From: Linepithema humile
Lineage: Eukaryota; Arthropoda; Insecta; Hymenoptera; Formicidae
Direction of reading: 5' to 3'
Assembly: GCF_040581485.1 (NCBI RefSeq)
Contig: NC_090131.1
Location: 19,418,532-19,482,531 of the forward strand
Length of the DNA stretch: 64,000 bases
A program made the translations under genes and the position numbers. Below, piece by piece: positions 59,072-64,000 of the stretch. The notes under the pieces are model-generated. The model worked only from the letters and a program-made list of their open reading frames with translations. It did not search any database and was not told the origin of the DNA. The first letter of the stretch is position 1, and each line of letters begins with the position of its first letter.

Positions 59072-59139
59072 CCGGCATAATACGTGACAGCGTGGTAGTA
59101 AAACATTTCGTGGTATCGCGTTTAAGCTCGGCGAGGCGC
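59072..59139 (+). repeat. Diverged direct repeat, copy 2 (58.6/59.07 kb)
   Basis: Seen: GCCGGCATAATACGTGACAG, then CATTTCGTGGTATCGCGTTTA and CTCGGCGAGGCG, in the same order as copy 1 about 480 nt upstream. Both copies are followed by an ACATTAnnnTAATT / CGTAATTTCGCACTAATT-like segment, so the homologous block may extend further. Confidence 0.55.
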
Positions 59140-60398
59140 GACGCGCTACGTAATTTCGCACTAATTCGCGGCTACACCGCGATAGGAATAATTTTATCGG
59201 ATGCAACTACGTACTAGCCGGAAGAGATAACGTCTATGAATTAGTAATATCATTAAGCATCAACAACTTGAAATATATAACTCGAGCTACTTTGTTGATA
59301 TATAACTAAGGCTGATGCTAATGCTTTTTTTATGAAGAATTTTCTAATTAATTGTTAAAAAATGATTTGCTATTAATAGTTAAAAAAATATTTGAAAAAT
59401 TGTTCGTTATTAATCATTTCTTTAAAAAGTATTATAAAATGGCAGACAACAAAGTGTAAGATAAACGGTAAAAAAAGCGTGTGATCTTTAGTAGAGCGTG
59501 TACCGAGAACTGTTTAATAGCGTAGATCAAACGACACAAACATGTCCGAACACTTGCGGTTATTCTCAAAGTCCACGGTTATATACTAATTGCAACCGCG
59601 TTGGGAGAGACTTTTTGCTAGAGGTGAACGACAAGCGACGACGTATCTTGGCATTCGAAGAAGACATTTGGCAACGGCATTGAATACCAAGAGTACCATT
59701 ACAACTAGTTCTTTGTGAGATAGAACTTTGTCACGATCTTAGTATCTTGTTTTAGCACAAACTCAGCCAATTAGAATTTTAAGATAATAGTCTGCTGATG
59801 GGAGTGGATTTTTTTTGCAGAAACAAAAAAAAATTTCAATTTTTTAAGCAACCAAATATTTCCAAAATTGGAATACACAGGCTCAAAAATTAACAGATAA
59901 AAAGTTAAAATAAAGATCGTGTGAATGATTGAATGCAAGTGAATAAATCCAAGTACCTGAATAAAAAGTTTGTTTAAATTCATCGATTTACTTTTGTTAA
60001 TATTTATTAATCTTTGATTATTTGAATGTATTTTTAATAGCTAATGGTCAAAATTAAGAATCAAAACATTATGCAAACAAAATGAAGATTACTTGAATTT
60101 ACTCATTTGTACTCAACATGTTGCAATGGCTCACAAAACCTTTACTTCAACTACAAAATTTTAATTTAATATCTTTCACATTCTGCAAAATTATTCTGTA
60201 TATTCCAATACAGAATTCTGATTCATTCTATTTCCCACAAGATTCGCGCAGTAAGGAAATCGAAATTTTGCGAATACTTCGTTGATGCAGTGTGAAACCA
60301 ATTTCCATAATCCAATTTCTAACATACGATTTCCATGCTCGTAACGCATTAACTATTCTGTCTCTGAGTCAGTCAAGTTTTCAAATGTTATATCTTCG

Positions 60399-60535
60399 TC
60401 GGTAAAACATAATTACTTATTTTACATTTTTAACCGCGAAATATAACTACCTATTTTACATTTCCATCGACAAAATATATATGCTTACTTTACATTTTTC
60501 GCAAAAAAATCTGCATATTTTACTTCTCTTCTCGC
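60399..60535 (+). repeat. Degenerate AT-rich tandem array
   Basis: Seen: four units of about 31-38 nt, each with TATTTTACATTT or TACTTTACATTT followed by a C-G step (ACCGCG, CATCGAC, TTCGC, TCTCGC). The period is irregular. Non-coding. Confidence 0.65.
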
Positions 60536-60655
60536 AAACTATATTTTCATGTGTATACGTACGCGTATTTTTGTACTTAACACAAACTCCGAATGCAAAT
60601 ACAACGCGTGGCAAACCTCATTCTTGACACAGAGGGACGAATCTGTGAATGAAGA

Positions 60656-60673
60656 GGGGGGGGGGGGGGGGGG
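60656..60673 (+). repeat. Poly-G tract (18 nt)
   Basis: Seen: 18 consecutive G residues, the longest G homopolymer in the window; capable of G-quadruplex formation and prone to length error in sequencing. Confidence 0.95.
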
Positions 60674-61229
60674 CGAGTCGTAGAGAAGACGGGAGAAAGG
60701 AAAACTGAACGAAAAGAGCTTTAGCAAATTCGGACCATATGGTGGATCGTAAAAGGGCGATGACTCCGGCCGCCCCCGCGATTCAGCAAATGGATATTGC
60801 CGACTGGGACTTGTGCCCTGCTGGCTGTCAGCAGCCGACGTTCGTGTACAAACAAGAGGGAGACGAGACAGGGAGGGAATGAATGGCGGAGAGACGAGTG
60901 GCACGAAGGGGGTAACGGGAACGAGGCGAGGTTAATGGAGTGGAAACAAATTTAAAAACCCCTCTCCCCTGCCTGCAGGGCTGCTGCGGTTGTACAAGCT
61001 CCGCGTAGCACCAGCCCGCGGATATGCACGCCCGCAGGTAACCGTAATGCACGCTCGTCGGGGTAGCTACGTATTTACGGGGACCTGTGTGTATACATGG
61101 GAGAAACAAACAAACCGGGCGTTTCGTATACAAGTAGACTTCCGCCTCTCGCCGGTTTCTCCCCAGGAACACGGTATCGCCTTGTCTTCGTTCCGCCGCG
61201 CAAACAATCTTCCGGGCGCGAGCGTTACT

Positions 61230-61290
61230 GCGCGATAACGCCGACAACAACGGCGACTGCGACGACAACGACGATGACGACGACGCCGTT
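61230..61290 (+). repeat. Degenerate (ACG/ACA)n repeat
   Basis: Seen: imperfect trinucleotides such as CGACAACAACGGCGAC and GACGACAACGACGATGACG. Reads as poly-Thr or poly-Val in the overlapping frames, which are therefore low-complexity artefacts. Confidence 0.85.
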
Positions 61291-64000
61291 GCCCGAGAAA
61301 ATTGCATTCGTAAGTATTATCGCGCGCACGCGCGACGTGTTTTCGGAGATAGATCGTAATAAGCTCCGCCGGCGTGTCGAGATGCGAACCGAAAATGCGA
61401 AACGTCGGTCCCAAAGAACATCCGGGAGCAACGTGTAGCATCAACAACGATGCAAAATTGCATCGTACATATGTCGCGTGACGTCGGGCGGATTTTCATA
61501 TCGAGGTTTACATTCTGGAACAATTCCGCAAAGGAAATAACTTTAGACGATGACAGACATGTCTTACTGACTTTAACAATCTAAAGCAGGAACATAGATG
61601 TTTGTGTTCAAATATTGCAAATAAATAATCTACAGATTTCTAAATGCGGGATATGTGTATTCAAATTTTAACTTTTTATATTTCCCGATAAATGTTTCAC
61701 GACTTCTCCGATTTATTTTTAAAATACGTTGTGTAATTGTCAACCAAGAACCGGCTTCCTCTGTAGAAAAGAAAATCAAAGGCGAGATGTTTTAAAGTTG
61801 CATTATAATGTAATTCCGACAATGCTCACATTCCGCGAATATTCAGCCGCACAAAGAATCCACCGAATGTTTATAGAGAGCGATAAAAACGCGCTCTCGC
61901 CGCTCGCTAAAAATGTACAAACGACGCGATCAAAATTCGTTTCTGGCGGACGCCGTCGCGCCGAAGGTATTCCCAGACGAAAGGAAAGCGGGGAAAGAGA
62001 GAAAAAGGATCATTACGAAGAGGAAAAAGAATTCGCCCATCGAGCTTTATTCCGCCGCGAAGAGACAAATGGAAGACGGTAGACGGGGGGAGAGGCGTGG
62101 AGCTCGCGAAGGGACGCGGAGAGATGAGATGAATAGTCGTCGATCGGTAGCGAGAGGAAAGAGAGTGGTGCATTGCGTGCCGTGTCGATGCATTCTCGCC
62201 GGCTTTAATATAAAGCGATTTTACGAGTCGAATAAAAAAGCCATTAATCGCTTCCGATTGGACCGTCGCGGAAGGTAGACAGATGATGTATAGCGCGGAC
62301 CGCGGCTTAACGTACGATAAAGGACTCTCGCGGGAACGCCGGCGATAGGTCACGGCCTAACCGTCATTGCTCCTATCGTTATTGCGATATCATTCGTCGT
62401 CCCGAGAGCGATCGACAAGGGGCCGCCGAAATACGTATTGTAACGTCCAAAATGGAGACTCAGCGAAGTACACGTCATACGGGGACCTCTGAATCCTCGA
62501 GATATCCTGCTATCAGCGTGATCTAAATCCGTTAAACTCAACCCCAGTTTTGTAACGTAAAATAAACTGCGAAAGGGACATTCTTATTTACCGCGATATA
62601 ATTTACATTTATGTGGATTTTATTTTCAAAGATATTGTTATAATATGTTTAGGTGTTCAATTTTTTTTAATGAAGAATTCTTAGTTTGTCTTCTAAGGCT
62701 GTAAAAAGTGGCATAAAACTTAAAGGCTGTAAAAAATACGTAAAATTCACAGTCTTAATAGTTAAAATATTATGACAAATCTCTCTCTCATCTTAAGACC
62801 GCTCTCATCTTGCATTCGTGGAAGTTAAACAACGTATCTGGGGCAGACTGACATCAAAGGCGGTGTTTTATCGACGTGATAAAACGCGATATGGTCGCAT
62901 ACAAAAGAAGGCTCTCGAGAAAGAAAAGGGATGATCGCTGACCAGACCGAACGGAGTCAGGGAAAACGATGGCGTGGGGAGGTTTGGCCCGGTAGAGACA
63001 TGTTACGCGCCAAAATGGACAAGACTTTTGGAGGAGCGCAACGGTTGTTTTAACGTAGGTTATTTTCCGGACGGGCGATTTCCCGGCGATTCAGTGTACT
63101 TCGGGGACACACTACCGTATCGCTTAAGAAAACGTTACGTCGGCCCTTACAGCGCGGATCATACGGTAGGACCTTGTACGTTTATTAGACAAATATGTCC
63201 GGTCTTACCCCTCGATTACCATTTGGGTAAAATATCGGCGTCGTTTGTGCTCGCTGTATGTTACAGCGACCCTTCCGGCGGAGTTTAAGTTTAATATAAA
63301 CGCGAACGAGGCTACTTTCGTACCGAGAAATATGATAGAGGAAATCTTATACCCAATTTATTTTATACCCTCAATTTCAATATTTTAAATAATACATATA
63401 TTTAATAAAATGCCATATTTGCATTTTGCAAAATTCAAAGTAATAATATTACAACAAATTAATAGTTTAATATTGTACAATATTATTGATTTGTTCAATT
63501 TTAAATTAAATGTACAACTTTCACAACGAGAATACATCGCGTGTTCAAAATCCAAGATTTTTCCAAAAGCATCACGATATAAGATATAAGATGAAATAAT
63601 AATCAAGCGGGTTAGCTTGACTGATCGCGGGGGATGATAAAAGAGAAAACACCATATGTCCTTCAATATACTATATGGGCGATGGCGTAATGACGAGTCG
63701 TGATATAAGTGGCACGATATACGAGGGACGATATGATCCAAACAATCCCACGAATCCGTTAAGAAAGTTGTCTTGATAGATCCTACATCGCGCTGTCTCA
63801 TCTGTGTTTTGCGAGTAAAAGTTTCCCCATCGATACGTTATTACAGCCGCACGACACGCGATATTCAACGATCCAATGCGGTCGATGATATCATAAGGTA
63901 TATTAAGACATTATTGACGCGCCTGTGTGTTTCTCCGCGAGTGCATCGTTGCAAATCAGAAGTTGCGTGCAATTCTGTTTGCTTTTGGATTACGTAACAC

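Larger units (their letters stand above)
56298..60398. other. No supported gene
   Basis: AT-rich to 56.9 kb, GC-rich at 56.95-57.30 kb, microsatellites at 57.41-57.47 kb, tandem array and direct repeats at 58.06-59.14 kb, then AT-rich from 59.25 to 60.4 kb. A 61-codon plus-strand frame at 59498-59683 has fairly balanced composition but starts without clear context and matches nothing I know. Confidence 0.6.
60536..64000. other. No supported gene
   Basis: GC-rich at 60.6-61.45 kb with poly-G and a degenerate (ACG) repeat, AT-rich at 61.5-61.7 kb, GC-rich and purine-rich at 61.9-62.5 kb, AT-rich at 62.55-62.8 kb. A plus-strand frame ending at 63288 is open for about 104 codons with balanced composition (for example VGPYSADHTVGPC), but it has no in-frame ATG near its 5' end and no splice context. 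AT-rich from 63.3 kb onward. Confidence 0.55.

Noticed and set aside
59498..59683. 61-codon plus-strand frame with several Cys residues
   Set aside because: No in-context ATG, signal peptide or known cysteine pattern; no paralogue in the window.
62974..63288. 104-codon plus-strand frame near the right end
   Set aside because: It begins at GTG without a nearby ATG, has no splice signals, and matches no family; kept only as a remark in the region entry.

Overview
The window is eukaryotic and gene-poor. It has no bacterial-style operons or long intact reading frames. AT-rich stretches alternate with CpG-rich, GC-rich patches, and there are many simple repeats: (CT)n, (ACG)n, (ACGA)n, (TACA)n, (TA)n, long poly-A, poly-T and poly-G. 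Short intron-like splice signals and decayed fold-back elements starting GGGTGT also occur. This fits an insect genome, and the mix of CpG-rich islands with AT-rich spacers suggests a hymenopteran, probably an ant. That assignment is inference; no marker gene confirms it.

Region by region. 1-7.3 kb: intronic or intergenic, with a (CT)n tract, an (ACG)n run, long pyrimidine-rich tracts and an isolated perfect 28-nt palindrome. 7348-7606, minus strand: the only confident protein-coding exon, 259 nt with consensus acceptor and donor, encoding a Gly-rich low-complexity stretch followed by an acidic/hydrophobic segment. The parent gene is not recognised and no partner exon is visible, so long introns flank it. 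7.6-51 kb: almost entirely non-coding, with microsatellites, a few local duplications (14.8/15.7 kb, 30.4/30.6 kb, 34.07/34.84 kb), a three-copy short-motif array at 27.7 kb, a possible GGGTGT-ended element at 18.75-19.11 kb and several GC-rich patches whose long open frames look like composition artefacts. 51.2 kb: a weak candidate exon with a membrane-spanning segment. 53.2-53.66 kb: a clear fold-back (MITE-like) element with arms of roughly 190 bp.

54.0-56.3 kb holds the most interesting structure: two diverged, head-to-head copies of an exon-intron-exon module. The minus-strand copy has both exons with good splice sites. The plus-strand copy keeps the reading frame but has lost both donor sites. 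Exon 2 (42 nt) differs at only three positions, all synonymous in one frame, which argues that the short peptide was under coding constraint. The spacer between the copies carries an (AG)11 tract, a CRE-like TGACGTCA and a TATA-like box.

56.3-64 kb: non-coding, with (TACA)n/(TA)n microsatellites, two degenerate tandem arrays (58.06-58.30 kb and 60.40-60.54 kb), a diverged 75-bp direct repeat (58.59/59.07 kb) and an 18-G tract. No tRNA, rRNA, CRISPR array, recognisable microRNA or intact transposase gene was found by eye. Genes do not form a pathway here; the window looks like large introns and intergenic DNA around one exon and one small, possibly lineage-specific, duplicated gene fragment.
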